Positions 54,952-64,000 of a DNA stretch of 64,000 bases are shown here, piece by piece. A program made the translations under genes and the position numbers. Numbering within the stretch: position 1 is the stretch's first letter; the number at the start of each line of letters is the position of its first letter. The DNA comes from Persephonella sp. (GTDB lineage Bacteria; Aquificota; Aquificia; Aquificales; Hydrogenothermaceae): contig NZ_JALVTW010000025.1 of the NCBI RefSeq assembly GCF_027023985.1, positions 20,615 to 84,614 on the forward strand. The letters run 5' to 3'. The notes beneath the pieces are model-generated. The model had not been told where the DNA came from, did no database searches, and was given only the letters and a program-made list of their open reading frames with translations.

Positions 54952-55791
54952 ATGCTCGTAAAATCTGTAGAAGAAATGAAAAAGATAGTTAAAAGGCTTA
55001 AAGAAGAAGGTAAATCTATAGGTTTTGTTCCAACAATGGGTTATCTTCATGAGGGGCATATCTCACTTATGAGATGTAGTAAAAGGGATAATGATATAAC
55101 TGTTGTGAGTATTTTTGTAAATCCTATACAGTTTGGTGTAAATGAAGACCTTGATAGATATCCAAGGGATTTAGAACGGGACCTTCAGATATGCAAAAAA
55201 GAAGGAGTAGATTATGTTTTCCATCCTTCAGTTGAAGAGATGTATCCTGAAGGATTTTCAACTTATGTGATAGTAGAAGGATTAACAGAAGGGTTATGTG
55301 GTGCTTACAGACCGGGACATTTTAAAGGTGTCACAACTGTTGTAAACAAACTATTTAATATTGTTAAGCCGGATAGGGCTTATTTCGGGGAAAAAGATTA
55401 TCAGCAATTAAAGGTCATTCAAAGAATGGTAAAAGACCTGAATATGAATGTTCAGGTAATAGGATGTCCTATTGTGAGGGAGCCTGATGGTCTTGCAATG
55501 TCCTCAAGAAATAAGTATCTCTCCCCTGAAGAGAGAAAAGCCGCTTTGTCCCTTAGTAAAGCACTATTTAAAGCAAAGGAATTATTTGAATCTGGAGAAA
55601 CTGATATAAATAAGATAAGAAAAGAAATGGAAAAAATAATTTTGTCCCATCCAGAAGTTAAAGAAATTCAGTATATAGAATTCGTTGATGCTGAAACACT
55701 TGAGCCAAAAGAAAAACTTGAAAAAGGCACCGTAATTGCACTGGCAGTATTTATAGGAAATACAAGACTAATAGATAACATAAAGGTGTAA
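54952..55791 (+). CDS. panC: Pantothenate synthetase
   Basis: A 279-residue ATP-dependent ligase joining pantoate and beta-alanine for coenzyme A synthesis. Motifs include [14 protein letters not shown] (HIGH-like ATP site), [20 protein letters not shown] and [11 protein letters not shown] start it at the ATG at 54952, with GGAG eight bases upstream; a GTG at 54943 would add three residues. The upstream gap contains a TATAAT-like stretch near 54923-54928. It begins a plus-strand unit with the MoxR, DUF58 and transglutaminase genes. Confidence 0.95.
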   Translation: MLVKSVEEMKKIVKRLKEEGKSIGFVPTMGYLHEGHISLMRCSKRDNDITVVSIFVNPIQFGVNEDLDRYPRDLERDLQICKKEGVDYVFHPSVEEMYPEGFSTYVIVEGLTEGLCGAYRPGHFKGVTTVVNKLFNIVKPDRAYFGEKDYQQLKVIQRMVKDLNMNVQVIGCPIVREPDGLAMSSRNKYLSPEERKAALSLSKALFKAKELFESGETDINKIRKEMEKIILSHPEVKEIQYIEFVDAETLEPKEKLEKGTVIALAVFIGNTRLIDNIKV

Positions 55792-55793
55792 AT

Positions 55794-56723
55794 ATGCATG
55801 TAAAAAATGAAAAAATTCAGGGAATTATAGAAACCTTATCCCAGTTTTTACATGGGAAAGAACAGGCATTAAGATTGTCTTTAATTACATTTTTCTCAAG
55901 GGGACATCTGCTTATAGAAGACATGCCCGGTCTTGGTAAAACAACCCTTGCCATAGGGATAGCCAAAATAATGGGGCTTTCCTTTGGAAGAATACAGGCA
56001 ACCAGTGATTTGCTTCCTACAGATATTACAGGAGTTTCAATCTATAATAAACAGCTTCAAAGGTTTGAGTTTCATCCGGGACCTATTTTTAATAATATCG
56101 TGCTGGTTGATGAGATTAACAGGGCTACTCCGAAAACCCAGAGTGCCTTACTTGAGGCTATGGGAGAAAAACAGGTGACAGTTGAAGGGGAAACATATAA
56201 ACTCCCCAAACCATTTTTTGTTATAGCTACACAAAACCCTGTTGAGCAATTTGGAACATTTCCCCTCCCTGAATCTCAGATGGATAGATTTATGATGAAA
56301 ATAAGTATAGGATACCCTTCCAGAGAAGCAGAAAGAGAAATTCTAAAAGGCGGTAGCAAAAGGGAGGAGCTTTACAGAATTAGTCCTATACTGGACAAAG
56401 AAGAAGTTATGAAAATACAAAATGAGATTGAACAGGTCTATCTATCAGACAAAGTTATTGAATACATACTGGATATAGTTGAAGCAACCAGAAAATCTAA
56501 ATATTTTGCCTCTGGACTATCAATCAGAGGAACATTAACTCTGGCAAAAACGGCACGGACAAATGCATATTTTAAAGGCAGAGATTATGTAATTCCTGAG
56601 GATATAAAGGAGCTTTTACCTTACACGATACCACACAGGGTGATACTACACGAAATTTATCAAAATACTGACAGCGAGGAACTGATATTATCGGTGGTGG
56701 AAAAAATTCCCGTTCCGGCATGA
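55794..56723 (+). CDS. MoxR-family AAA+ ATPase
   Basis: A 309-residue AAA+ protein. Walker A is GLGKTT within LIEDMPGLGKTTL, Walker B is LVDEINRATPKTQSALLEAM, and sensor 1 is VIATQNPVEQFGTFPLPESQ, all typical MoxR. These proteins act as chaperones that insert cofactors or assemble complexes with VWA or DUF58 proteins. It sits two bases after panC and overlaps the DUF58 gene by 4 bp. Confidence 0.93.
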   Translation: MHVKNEKIQGIIETLSQFLHGKEQALRLSLITFFSRGHLLIEDMPGLGKTTLAIGIAKIMGLSFGRIQATSDLLPTDITGVSIYNKQLQRFEFHPGPIFNNIVLVDEINRATPKTQSALLEAMGEKQVTVEGETYKLPKPFFVIATQNPVEQFGTFPLPESQMDRFMMKISIGYPSREAEREILKGGSKREELYRISPILDKEEVMKIQNEIEQVYLSDKVIEYILDIVEATRKSKYFASGLSIRGTLTLAKTARTNAYFKGRDYVIPEDIKELLPYTIPHRVILHEIYQNTDSEELILSVVEKIPVPA

Positions 56724-57595
56724 TTAAAATAACCAAGGCCGGATGGATATATATAGGGCTTACCATATTTTTAGGGGTTGCAGCTGTAAACACAGGAAAT
56801 AATCTTGTTTATCTGATAGTTTCTGCAATGCTGAGTTTTATGGGAATTTCTGGATTTTTTGGAAGAAAAAATCTTGATAAGCTTCAGATTGAACTGAAAT
56901 TCCCTGAAGAGATTTATGCCGGCATTGAAACTCCTGTAAAAATTGTTATAAAAAACAAAAAAAGATTTTTACCCTCTTTTTTGCTGAAAATTAGTATAAA
57001 TAACCAAAAATCTGTAGTTCCCTATATAGACCCTTCCGGAGAGTTTGACCTGCATTTAACCTTAAAATATAACCGGAGAGGATGGCATATATTAGAGTCT
57101 ATAGAAATATGTTCAGTCTTCCCGTTTAATTTCTTTGTTAGATGCAAAGAAACTCCTGTTAATCAAAGGTTTATAGTTTTTCCAAAACCTGAAAAATGTA
57201 ATTTGCTTTTCTTTTACAAGAATACAAAATCAGCAGGAGAATACCAATCAGATATTATAGGCACACAGGGGGAACTTATATCAATAAAGGATTACTCCCC
57301 TGGAGACCTTTTAAAGCTAATTCACTGGAAAGCAACAGCAAAAACTGGACAACTAAAAACTAAAGAGCTAACAGAGGAAACTGTGCGTCCTGTTTTGATT
57401 GATTTTGAAAATGTAAACATTCCGGATATAGAAAAAAGGATTTCCTGTATAACATACAGCATATTACAGATGCACAAAGAAGGTATTCCCTTTGGACTGA
57501 AAATCGGGAATATATTATTTCCTCCTGAGTTTTCCACAGCAAACAAAGTAAAAATACTAACAGCACTGGCAGAATACGGAAAAAATGAAGATTAA
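56720..57595 (+). CDS. DUF58 protein
   Basis: A 291-residue membrane protein with two N-terminal helices (about 8-48) and a cytoplasmic part containing the DUF58 signature YSPGDLLKLIHWKATAKTGQ followed by LKTKEL. DUF58 proteins are found with MoxR ATPases and TgpA-like transglutaminases, as here, in gene sets linked to envelope maintenance or to unknown assembly tasks. It overlaps both neighbours, by 4 and 11 bp. Confidence 0.9.
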   Translation: MIKITKAGWIYIGLTIFLGVAAVNTGNNLVYLIVSAMLSFMGISGFFGRKNLDKLQIELKFPEEIYAGIETPVKIVIKNKKRFLPSFLLKISINNQKSVVPYIDPSGEFDLHLTLKYNRRGWHILESIEICSVFPFNFFVRCKETPVNQRFIVFPKPEKCNLLFFYKNTKSAGEYQSDIIGTQGELISIKDYSPGDLLKLIHWKATAKTGQLKTKELTEETVRPVLIDFENVNIPDIEKRISCITYSILQMHKEGIPFGLKIGNILFPPEFSTANKVKILTALAEYGKNED

Positions 57596-59471
57596 ACAAA
57601 TAGTCTTTCTTATAACTTATGTAATAGGGTTTATTGGTTTTTTATCGGTGGCACGGTTTGTTGATTATTTGTATGACATTGTATTTTTAATTTTATTTAT
57701 TGCAGGTGCTTACTCAGACTACAAAAATAAATATCCTGTCCCCCGTATAGCTTTAAACATTATTTCTCTAATTGTTGTGATTTTTATGGCCACCAGAATA
57801 AGTGCAGATAACTTAGTTATACCTTCTATAGAAACGCTTCTTGTTTTACTTGGTATTAAATTTCTGGAAAACAAAGAATTTAGAGATTTTATGCAGATAT
57901 ACATGATTTCTGTATTTCTATTGGCTGGCTCTGCCCTTCTTACGATAGATATATCCTTTATGCTGTTTTTTATTCTGCTATTTTTCCTTGTGGTTATCGG
58001 GGCAATACTTCTTACCTATTACACACAGGATAAGGAGCTTGTAATTGAAAAAAGTGTTTTCAAAAAGCTCTTGATAAGGCTTACCATAATTCCTGTGGTA
58101 GCAATCCCGTTTACAGCTTTACTATTTATAATTCTTCCAAGAAGTCAGTATCCTGTTTTTAATTTTCTAAACTCTCAATCAACAGGGAGAACAGGATTTT
58201 CTGATTCTGTCCAGCTGGGAGATGTTTCTCAGATACAGAAAGACAATACCATTATAATGAGATTAAAAACAGACAAGCCCCTTGATAAAGAAAATACATA
58301 TTTCAGGGGAATTGTTCTGAACTTTTTTGATGGTCATAGATGGTATAGAAGATTTCTAAGCTCAAAAGAAGAAGTTTCAGGTAAGGTTATTAAACAGGAA
58401 ATAATATTGGAACCCTATGGAAACAAATACATTTTTGCTATTGATGTTCCTGTTAAATTTAATAGACCTGTCAGAAAATATAATGATTTTACATTTATGA
58501 GCTATAGAAGAATTTTTAATAGAATAAAATATACAGCTTTATCCGTGGTTACGAGCAGAATAAAGGTAATAAAAATAGATAAAAGAGGGTATCTGCAATA
58601 TCCAAAAAACATTAATCCTAAAATCATAAAATTAGCAAAACAGCTTAAAGGCAGAACAGACATTGAAACGGTCCAAAATGTTGTTGGTTATCTGAAAAAA
58701 TATAAATACTCCCTGAAAAACTTAAAAAAAGGCAAAGACCCTTTATATGACTTTCTGTTTGTTTCTAAAGCAGGAAATTGTGAGTATTTTGCATCTGCAG
58801 CTGCTGTTTTGCTCAGAATAGACGGTATTCCGACAAGACTTGTTGCAGGATATCGAGGGGTCAGGTATAACGAGCCGGGAGATTTTTATTATGTGCCCCA
58901 GAGTTTTGCACATACATGGATAGAAAGCTATATAGATGGCTACTGGTATAAGTTTGACCCTACACCTTCGTATTCAGCAAGGGTTTTAGAAAAAAGAGAA
59001 AAGTCAGTAATCGTGGAAAAAATCAGGGCATTCTGGGAAGCTGTAGAGTATGCATACATAAACATGGTTATAAATTTTGATTTCAGCAAACAAATGAAAC
59101 TACTAAGAAAAACAAGTTCCATAGCAAAAAGTTTTAGAAACTATTTATCCATAGATAAATATTTGATTATAAAACTTGTTATTTTTACCTCAATTGTTTA
59201 TCTGATTTTTTATTTTGTCAGGCACAAACCCACTTTATTTTTACCACCTGAAAAAAGATTACTTTATGCGTTTTTGAAAAAAATGGAAAAATACGGTTAT
59301 AAAAAAGAAATAAACGAAGGTCTTGAAGAGTTTGTAAACAGAATTGATAATGCGGAATTAAAACAGAAAGCCTACAAGTTTGTATTTTTTTATCAAAATA
59401 TTTACTACAGAGATAAACAATTTACCCCTGAAGAAATAAAGCATCTAAAAGATATTATCCGTGATATCTGA
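57585..59471 (+). CDS. TgpA-like transmembrane transglutaminase
   Basis: A 628-residue protein with about six or seven helices in the N-terminal 190 residues (DUF3488/TgpA_N), an extracytoplasmic transglutaminase-like domain (about 350-480), one more helix (about 527-545) and a cytoplasmic DUF4129-like tail. The catalytic triad is visible as Cys in AGNCEYFASA, His in SFAHTWIESY and Asp in KFDPTP. It probably acts in the periplasm as a peptide-bond or isopeptide-forming enzyme with MoxR and DUF58. Its 3' end overlaps the convergent GGDEF gene by 27 bp. Confidence 0.9.
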   Translation: MKIKQIVFLITYVIGFIGFLSVARFVDYLYDIVFLILFIAGAYSDYKNKYPVPRIALNIISLIVVIFMATRISADNLVIPSIETLLVLLGIKFLENKEFRDFMQIYMISVFLLAGSALLTIDISFMLFFILLFFLVVIGAILLTYYTQDKELVIEKSVFKKLLIRLTIIPVVAIPFTALLFIILPRSQYPVFNFLNSQSTGRTGFSDSVQLGDVSQIQKDNTIIMRLKTDKPLDKENTYFRGIVLNFFDGHRWYRRFLSSKEEVSGKVIKQEIILEPYGNKYIFAIDVPVKFNRPVRKYNDFTFMSYRRIFNRIKYTALSVVTSRIKVIKIDKRGYLQYPKNINPKIIKLAKQLKGRTDIETVQNVVGYLKKYKYSLKNLKKGKDPLYDFLFVSKAGNCEYFASAAAVLLRIDGIPTRLVAGYRGVRYNEPGDFYYVPQSFAHTWIESYIDGYWYKFDPTPSYSARVLEKREKSVIVEKIRAFWEAVEYAYINMVINFDFSKQMKLLRKTSSIAKSFRNYLSIDKYLIIKLVIFTSIVYLIFYFVRHKPTLFLPPEKRLLYAFLKKMEKYGYKKEINEGLEEFVNRIDNAELKQKAYKFVFFYQNIYYRDKQFTPEEIKHLKDIIRDI

Positions 59472-61802
59472 ATAGAATGTGTATCTATTTTTACCTGTAA
59501 ATTTAGAGTGATACATGGCACGGTCTGCATATTTAACAAGGGTTTCCAGTTCAACTGCATCATCAGGAAGAACAGCAATACCTATACTTGCCCCTATATG
59601 TATGTAATGACCATTTATAAAAATTGGCTTATCAAGATTTGATAAAAGTTTATAGGCTATTCTAATTATGTCTTCTTTTGAATAAACATCTTTTAATATG
59701 ACCACAAACTCGTCACCTGCAAGTCTTGCAACAAAATCATCTCTTCTAACAGACTTTTTGAGCCTTTTTGCAACTTCAATCAACAATTTATCTCCGACTT
59801 CGTGACCATAAGTATCATTTACTTCCTTAAATCCATCAAGGTCTATGAATAAAAGAGCAATTTTACTATGGTCTCTAAGGGCTTCCTGAATCATCGATCT
59901 TAGCTTTATAAAAAAGTAAGTCCTGTTCGGGATTCCAGTGAGGGTATCATAATAGGCAAGGTTTTCCAGTGTTTTTTCCTTATGTTTTCTCATTGTGATA
60001 TCTGTTATCATAGCTATGTAATTTGTAACCTTCCCATCTGTTTTTACCTGAATTAAAGAAAGCCATACAGGAAAAACCTCACTATTTTTCTTCAGTGCGA
60101 TAAGCTCACCTTGCCATTTACCTTTTATTTTTACTGAATGCCATATTTTCTGAAATTCCCTGTGTTTAGCCCTAAATATAGGTAAGAATGTTATATCTGT
60201 TCCAATAAGGTCTTTTTTACTAAATCCTGTAAGTTCTTCAAGTTCTTTATTAATTCTGAGGACTTTACCGTTGCTATCGGTGATAATAATTCCTTCCAGA
60301 GCATTTTCAAAAACTATAGAAGCAAGTTTAAGTTCTTTTTCTGCTACTTTTCTTTCTGTTATGTCTCTTATCAGGAGTTGTATATATTTTTTATCTCTTA
60401 TTGAAAATACACTTGCAGAAATCTCTGCAGGGAAAAATGTATCATCTGATTTTTTTACATTTGCTTCAAATCTGGAATGGCCTGTGCCCAATAGTTTTGT
60501 AAGCAAATATTTAAAATGCTTCTTAAAGTCCTCACTGAAAAGCTCCCTTACATTCATAATTCTAATGTCAAACTTGTTATAACCGAGTTTATAAACTGCT
60601 TTTTGATTTGTATCAATAATATTTCCTTCAAGGTCTGTGATAATAATGATGTCATTTGAATACTCAAACAGGTTTCTGTATCTTTCTTCATTTTCAAGGA
60701 CTTTTTGATAGGCTTTATGAATTTCGGTAATATCGTAAACTATACCTATAAGCTTTTCTTTTGGTGTATTTTCGTGGATGATTTTAGCTTTTTCCTTTAT
60801 TATTTTTTCTCCACCATAGTTTATTCTGTATTCTATCTCATAAGACCTTTTATACTTTATTGCTTCAAGCCTAACTTCAAAAACAGTTCTTCTATCTTCT
60901 GGATCAACAAGCTCTAAAAATTCATTAAAACTCATAACACACTTTTTATCTTTACCACAAAAAATACTCTGAGCCTCTTCAGAAAGGAAAAAGCTAAGAG
61001 TATGTGGTTCAAACTCCCAGTATCCTAATCTTGCCAGTTCCTGTGCTTCATGGAGCTTTTCTTTTGTTTCCTTAAGTTTTTCTATTGTTTCTTTAAGCTG
61101 TTTTTCTCTTAAAAGTCTATTTGTGATATCCCTGAATATACCAAGAACTGCAGGTTTACCTTCATATGTGATTACAGAGGGGTTAAACTCAAATATCCGT
61201 TCCTGACCATCTTTTGTTTTTAATTTAATCTGAAAATCTTTTTCTTTTTCTAATAACTCATCAAGATTAAGACCCATTATTTGATATAGGCTTTTATCCT
61301 TAATTTCTTCAGGATCATAACCTAAAATTTCCTTAATTTTTGCATTGGCATACTTTATTTTATTTTCCTGAAGAATCAAAATAATCTCATTAACACCTTC
61401 AACGATGGAATGCCATTTTTCCTCACTTTCTTTAAGTTTTTCTTCTTTTTTCTCTTTGTTTCTTATCCACTGGTAAAAGGCAATAATAGTTAAAACAACT
61501 CCCGGAAGTTTTACAGCAATTTCTGAAAAAAGTAAGTAATGTAATTTTTCATTTGTTAAAAAATAGGAAATAAAATTTGCCTGACCTGCGAGTATCAAAA
61601 TAAAACCAAGATTTACTTTATAATAAACTTCCGGAATATCTTTGAGTCTTTGGGTTAGATAATAAGCTCCAATGAGTACAAGAATTATAATTGAATTAGG
61701 AACAAGAACAGAATAATCAATATTTTCCCTAAGCCCAAAATAATATATGTTGAATACAATTATCAGTATTACTAAGATTGAGGATAAGAAAACTCTTAAC
61801 AT
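59445..61802 (-). CDS. Membrane PAS-GGDEF diguanylate cyclase
   Basis: A 785-residue protein with four N-terminal membrane helices (about 5-23, 33-50, 64-83, 92-110), four PAS domains (about 129-232, 245-365, 372-490 and 495-615) and a C-terminal GGDEF domain (about 620-780) with no EAL. The signature is AGDEF, an accepted variant, and RRDD occupies the I-site at correct spacing, so it is probably an active, product-inhibited cyclase. No ribosome-binding site precedes the ATG. It is divergent from the RHH-PAS-GGDEF-EAL gene, and the 133-bp gap between them holds a perfect palindrome. Confidence 0.93.
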   Translation of the reverse strand: MLRVFLSSILVILIIVFNIYYFGLRENIDYSVLVPNSIIILVLIGAYYLTQRLKDIPEVYYKVNLGFILILAGQANFISYFLTNEKLHYLLFSEIAVKLPGVVLTIIAFYQWIRNKEKKEEKLKESEEKWHSIVEGVNEIILILQENKIKYANAKIKEILGYDPEEIKDKSLYQIMGLNLDELLEKEKDFQIKLKTKDGQERIFEFNPSVITYEGKPAVLGIFRDITNRLLREKQLKETIEKLKETKEKLHEAQELARLGYWEFEPHTLSFFLSEEAQSIFCGKDKKCVMSFNEFLELVDPEDRRTVFEVRLEAIKYKRSYEIEYRINYGGEKIIKEKAKIIHENTPKEKLIGIVYDITEIHKAYQKVLENEERYRNLFEYSNDIIIITDLEGNIIDTNQKAVYKLGYNKFDIRIMNVRELFSEDFKKHFKYLLTKLLGTGHSRFEANVKKSDDTFFPAEISASVFSIRDKKYIQLLIRDITERKVAEKELKLASIVFENALEGIIITDSNGKVLRINKELEELTGFSKKDLIGTDITFLPIFRAKHREFQKIWHSVKIKGKWQGELIALKKNSEVFPVWLSLIQVKTDGKVTNYIAMITDITMRKHKEKTLENLAYYDTLTGIPNRTYFFIKLRSMIQEALRDHSKIALLFIDLDGFKEVNDTYGHEVGDKLLIEVAKRLKKSVRRDDFVARLAGDEFVVILKDVYSKEDIIRIAYKLLSNLDKPIFINGHYIHIGASIGIAVLPDDAVELETLVKYADRAMYHSKFTGKNRYTFYSDITDNIF

Positions 61803-61840
61803 ATTTTTAATTTTATTAATAAGAAAAAATTTTCAACTTT

Positions 61841-61863
61841 TCTTATTATAACTTATAATAAGA
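61841..61863. promoter_or_regulatory. Perfect 23-bp palindrome, candidate operator
   Basis: The 11-bp arms TCTTATTATAA and TTATAATAAGA flank a single central C with no mismatch. The palindrome contains TATAAT on both strands (61854-61859 plus, 61850-61845 minus), so it would cover candidate -10 boxes for the two divergent genes; weak -35 partners lie at TTTTCA (61830-61835) and, on the minus strand, TTAAAA (61873-61868). A 10-bp core is repeated at 61896-61905. It is a likely target for the RHH protein encoded next to it. Confidence 0.55.
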
Positions 61864-61935
61864 TTTGTTTTAAATTTTTCGGTTATTGTTATATAATTAT
61901 AAGTTGAATTTGATTAAAATGAATAGGGGGAGAAA

Positions 61936-63804
61936 ATGGCAAGTAAAAAAACCATTTTAAGTATAGCGATAGATAGAGACTTACTGGCCAAGCTTAAGAA
62001 GCTATCCGAAGAAAAGGCATCTTCTGTCTCAAAGTTAATAAGTAACTTAATAGAAGAAGCACTATATCTGGAAGAGAATGTTTTTAAAGACGATATATAT
62101 CAGAATATTGACTGGCTCAGTGAAGAATGGAGAGATAAGCTACAGGTTTTGTTTACAAAAGTTCTTGATACTACTCCAGACCCAATATGGATTAAAGATT
62201 TAAACCTAAAATTTATCTACGTAAATCAGGCATTTGAAAAAGCCTTTGGTGTTAAAAGGGAAGATGTAATCGGTAAAGGAGATGTTGAGGTATTACCTCC
62301 TGATGTTGCTAAAGAGTGTATATACTCTGATATGAAAGCCCTTGAGAAAAAAGAATCTTCACACTCTATAGAAAAAGTTCCTTCAAAAAATGGTAAAGAA
62401 ATTATATTTGATGTAATTAAAACTCCTATATTTGATAGGACAGGAAAGCTAATTGCCATTCTGGGAATATCAAGGGATATAACAGAAATAATAAATATTC
62501 AGAAAGAGCTTGAAAGGAAGAACAAAGAGCTTGAGGAAGCATATCAACAGCTAAGGAATATATATGAATATGACGTGGTAACAGGTCTTCTAAACAAAGA
62601 AAAATTTATACAAGAAATACGTAAAAAATTGGATAAAGCAAATAGCAAAGATAGATTTGAGTTTATTTTAATGGAAGTATCTAACTTAATATATGCAAAT
62701 GAAGTTTATGGCTATGAATTTGGTAACAAAATTTTAAAAGAGTTTGCTGAAGCATTAAAAAAAGCCCTTGAAGAAAACAATTTTGAGTTTGTATTGGGAA
62801 AGTTAAGCGGTAATAAATTTGGTCTTTTAGTAAAAAGTGAGGTTTCTGATAGAAGACTTCTAAGAAAATTTTTAAATTTCTTGAAAAATCTAAGAATACT
62901 TACTCCTGATGATAATTACTTTATACCAAAAATCAGTTTTGTTATTAAAGATATTACTAAAAAAGACAAAGATGATTTTGAAAAACTAATTGTTTATATG
63001 GAAGATATTCTTTCAAGAGTTAGAGAAAATAGAAGAAAAAATTATTTGATACTAAGAAATAATATGTCTATCTATGAAAAAGCAATAGAAGCCCAGAAAA
63101 AACTCAAAGAAGAAATAGAAACAGGTAAATTTTCCCCATCCCTTAAGCCTATTGTTGAATTGAGCACAGGGAATAAAGTTTCTTATGAAGTTTCCTGTGG
63201 ATTAAGCGATATTAAAGATGAAAATTTATGTCATTTATTGGACAGCAGTTATATTGAAGCACCTCTCAGTCAGTTAGATGAAAAGATAATCCAGCTTGTG
63301 AAAAGAAAGGTTTATCCAAAACTAAAAGATAATGAAAAAGTATTCTTAAAATTAAGGCAACAATCTATTGAATTGATGCTCAATATGCCTGACTCAGATA
63401 TTACAAAAGATGTCCTTTATATAAAGGACAAAGCTGTTTTTGAAATTTCAGAAGACACATTTGTAAAAAATATTGGAACACTCCATGAATTAAAAAATTC
63501 TTATAATTTACAGTTTTGCTTAGATGAATTCGGAACAGGTAATGCCTCTATAAAAAATCTAATCAGAATGCTTGAATATGAAATGTTCCAGTATATAAAA
63601 ATAAGTGAAAGTTTTATAAGAACATCTATGGTTTCAGCAAAAAGAAAAAGAGTTTTAAAAGGTGTGATAGCTGTTACCTCAGAATTCGGAATAAAAACCA
63701 TTGCATCCGGTATATCTTCCGAGAAATTGCTGGATTTTGTAAAAGAAATAGGCTTTGATTATGCAACAGGAAAGTTATTTAATGAAGAAAAAAAGATATT
63801 TTAG
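61936..63804 (+). CDS. RHH-PAS-degenerate GGDEF-degenerate EAL protein
   Basis: A 622-residue soluble protein with an unusual domain order. Residues about 5-45 form a ribbon-helix-helix DNA-binding segment: a strand ILSIAIDRDL, helix LLAKLKKLSEEK, and helix SVSKLISNLIEEALY. A PAS domain (about 66-180), a short coiled coil (186-205), a GGDEF-like domain (212-370) and an EAL-like domain (385-620) follow. The catalytic signatures are gone: SGNKF at 291-295 for GGDEF, EVS at 418-420 for EAL, and DEFG at 530-533 for DDFG. It may be a transcription factor that binds c-di-GMP or a PAS ligand. A strong AGGGGGAG precedes the ATG. Confidence 0.88.
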   Translation: MASKKTILSIAIDRDLLAKLKKLSEEKASSVSKLISNLIEEALYLEENVFKDDIYQNIDWLSEEWRDKLQVLFTKVLDTTPDPIWIKDLNLKFIYVNQAFEKAFGVKREDVIGKGDVEVLPPDVAKECIYSDMKALEKKESSHSIEKVPSKNGKEIIFDVIKTPIFDRTGKLIAILGISRDITEIINIQKELERKNKELEEAYQQLRNIYEYDVVTGLLNKEKFIQEIRKKLDKANSKDRFEFILMEVSNLIYANEVYGYEFGNKILKEFAEALKKALEENNFEFVLGKLSGNKFGLLVKSEVSDRRLLRKFLNFLKNLRILTPDDNYFIPKISFVIKDITKKDKDDFEKLIVYMEDILSRVRENRRKNYLILRNNMSIYEKAIEAQKKLKEEIETGKFSPSLKPIVELSTGNKVSYEVSCGLSDIKDENLCHLLDSSYIEAPLSQLDEKIIQLVKRKVYPKLKDNEKVFLKLRQQSIELMLNMPDSDITKDVLYIKDKAVFEISEDTFVKNIGTLHELKNSYNLQFCLDEFGTGNASIKNLIRMLEYEMFQYIKISESFIRTSMVSAKRKRVLKGVIAVTSEFGIKTIASGISSEKLLDFVKEIGFDYATGKLFNEEKKIF

Positions 63805-63840
63805 AATTTAAAGCGGGAAGGGGAGGAGGAAAACAAGCAA

Positions 63841-64000
63841 CTACGCCACATTAATCAGATTAAACCTATCTGCATATTTACTAAAGATAAGTTCTTTTAA
63901 CAACGGATGTTTTTCTAACTTTGGGTCTTTGCTTATCAGTTCTTCAGCTTCTTTTTTAGCATATTCAAGGATTATTCTATCTTTGGGACGGGTAAAATCC
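63841..64000 (-). CDS. recG: C-terminus of a probable RecG helicase (partial)
   Basis: On the minus strand an open frame enters from the right edge and ends at a TAG at 63841-63843, giving the last 52 codons of a gene. The peptide has a helix ILEYAKKEAEELISKDPKLE followed by HPLLKELIFSKYADRF and ends NLINVA. The Asp-Pro-Leu-rich tail with 'xxAxxEAxxLIxxDPxL' is like the C-terminal end of RecG branch-migration helicases. Most of the protein is outside the window, so the family call is tentative. The 36 bp between it and the preceding convergent gene are purine-rich with no hairpin. Confidence 0.6.
   Translation of the reverse strand, partial: DFTRPKDRIILEYAKKEAEELISKDPKLEKHPLLKELIFSKYADRFNLINVA

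Overview
The window is AT-rich bacterial DNA, tightly packed with genes. Every intergenic gap is under about 170 bp, so there is no gene-free stretch above 300 bp. Short 4-17 bp gene overlaps are common, as are GTG and TTG starts, and there is one tRNA. The gene set (bioA, panC, hisC, moeA, nuoEF, short mfd, a DHH-CBS-tRNA nucleotidyltransferase fusion, MoxR/DUF58/transglutaminase, and very many GGDEF/EAL proteins) suggests a thermophilic, chemolithotrophic Aquificota, most likely of the Hydrogenothermaceae (Persephonella/Sulfurihydrogenibium-like). This taxonomic call is inference from gene content and codon flavour, not from a marker comparison.

Layout. 1-9.4 kb: the 3' part of a GAF-GGDEF-EAL gene, bioA, a Cache-sensor diguanylate cyclase, a repeat protein overlapping an HD hydrolase of SpoT type, then nuoE-nuoF and metG on the minus strand. 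9.5-21 kb: a large membrane GGDEF-EAL protein, a phosphohexomutase, a small acidic protein, a thioesterase, tldE, tRNA-Leu(GAG) on the minus strand, the DHH-CBS nucleotidyltransferase, a YtfJ-like protein, xth and an unknown helical protein. 21-29.4 kb: a TetR-led efflux operon (tetR, tolC-like, emrA-like, emrB-like, second emrA-like, mscS-like, double-ATPase ABC protein) with a palindromic operator lying over the tetR start codon. 29.5-31.4 kb: a HEPN/MNT (HepT/MntA) toxin-antitoxin pair and an MFS transporter. 31.5-41.2 kb: a CHASE4-HAMP-PAS-GGDEF-EAL protein, dnaE, a flavodoxin-like protein, and mfd on the minus strand. 41.2-44.9 kb: small membrane proteins including a 38-residue one, an MltD-like transglycosylase with LysM repeats, a radical SAM protein and a DUF2267 protein with a clear terminator. 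45-51.8 kb: aldo/keto reductase, moeA-hisC, and pyruvate dehydrogenase-type E1alpha-E1beta-E2 without E3. 51.8-64 kb: a PIN-domain remnant, a PAS-GGDEF-EAL protein, two small proteins, panC, MoxR-DUF58-TgpA-like transglutaminase, and finally a divergent pair of cyclic-di-GMP genes (membrane PAS-GGDEF versus RHH-PAS-degenerate GGDEF/EAL) separated by a perfect 23-bp palindrome. The window closes in the C-terminus of a probable recG.

Themes. Seven proteins carry GGDEF and/or EAL domains, with catalytic motifs ranging from intact to destroyed, so cyclic-di-GMP signalling dominates. The most novel item is the last full gene. It has an N-terminal ribbon-helix-helix DNA-binding segment joined to PAS and catalytically dead GGDEF- and EAL-like domains. 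It sits next to a palindrome that covers candidate -10 boxes for itself and for the divergent cyclase. This looks like a one-component transcription factor that may read a PAS ligand and/or c-di-GMP. Its function is inference.
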